Positions 11,347-11,398 of a stretch of 11,398 nucleotides of DNA are shown in pieces. A program made the translations under genes and the position numbers. The first letter of the stretch is position 1. Each line of letters opens with the position of its first letter. Below the pieces are notes generated by a model. That model had not been told where the DNA came from, ran no database searches, and was given only the letters and a program-made list of their open reading frames with translations. Source of the DNA: UBA3206 sp963623875. Its GTDB lineage: Bacteria > Bacillota_I > Bacilli_A > Acholeplasmatales > Anaeroplasmataceae. The stretch is taken from NCBI GenBank assembly GCA_963623875.1, contig CAVFNL010000015.1, positions 1-11,398 on the forward strand, read 5' to 3'.

Positions 11347-11398
11347 GCAGGTGTAGTTTAATGGTAGAACCTCAGCCTTCCAAGCTGACTACGAGGGT
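11347..11398 (+). tRNA. tRNA-Gly (TCC anticodon), 3' end outside the window
   Basis: The first 52 bases of a tRNA. They comprise the acceptor 5' strand GCAGGTG, a D arm with stem GTTT/GAAC around AATGGTA, an anticodon stem TCAGC/GCTGA (five perfect pairs) with loop CTTCCAA, and a variable loop leading into the T arm (GAGGGT, cut at the window edge). The anticodon is TCC (11379–11381), so the tRNA carries glycine and reads GGA and probably other GGN codons. It may be the first gene of a tRNA cluster continuing to the right. Confidence 0.93.

Overview
The window is about 11.4 kb of AT-rich, low-GC bacterial chromosome. Fifteen protein genes all lie on the minus strand, and a partial tRNA-Gly on the plus strand runs off the right end. 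Several things point to the Bacillota (Firmicutes), in or near the Bacilli/Erysipelotrichia/Mollicutes-related lineages. They are the block rplU–prp–rpmA–obg, the L27 N-terminal extension that is cut by Prp, strong AGGAGG Shine-Dalgarno (SD) sites, consensus TTGACA-17-TATAAT promoters and short U-tailed terminators. All Trp codons I checked are TGG, so genetic code 11 applies. The species cannot be named from this sequence.

Reading in the direction of transcription (right to left): (1) a thioredoxin plus thioredoxin-reductase pair (11169–10038), whose reductase lacks the usual NADPH-binding signatures, ending at a hairpin terminator; (2) a three-gene cluster of a six-helix membrane protein, a DUF697-type membrane protein and a NUDIX hydrolase (9928–7890), with no terminator before the next promoter; (3) rplU–prp–rpmA (7749–6842) behind a perfect consensus promoter and a structured L21-type leader, then a terminator hairpin, then obg (6780–5500) with its own terminator; (4) a sugar-acid catabolic operon, eda–kdgK2–yhcH–kdgK1 (5350–2106), driven by a perfect consensus promoter packed with inverted repeats, ending in a strong terminator; (5) mgtE, a Mg2+ channel/transporter (1967–579), with an extended -10 promoter and a terminator; (6) a short J-domain/zinc-ribbon protein (476–36) with a TTG start.

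The metabolic theme is the lower 2-keto-3-deoxygluconate (KDG) route: a kinase makes KDPG and Eda cleaves it to pyruvate and glyceraldehyde-3-phosphate. A YhcH-family protein may help with sugar-acid anomers. The operon has two divergent kinase paralogues, and only one keeps the N-x-x-(D/E) metal motif. The upstream dehydratases, isomerases, transporter and regulator are not in the window. The thioredoxin pair resembles the pyridine-nucleotide-independent type known from anaerobic clostridia, which would fit an anaerobe. I see no mobile element, CRISPR array, prophage or defence system. The most interesting points are the operator-dense eda promoter, the kinase duplication and the unusual thioredoxin reductase.
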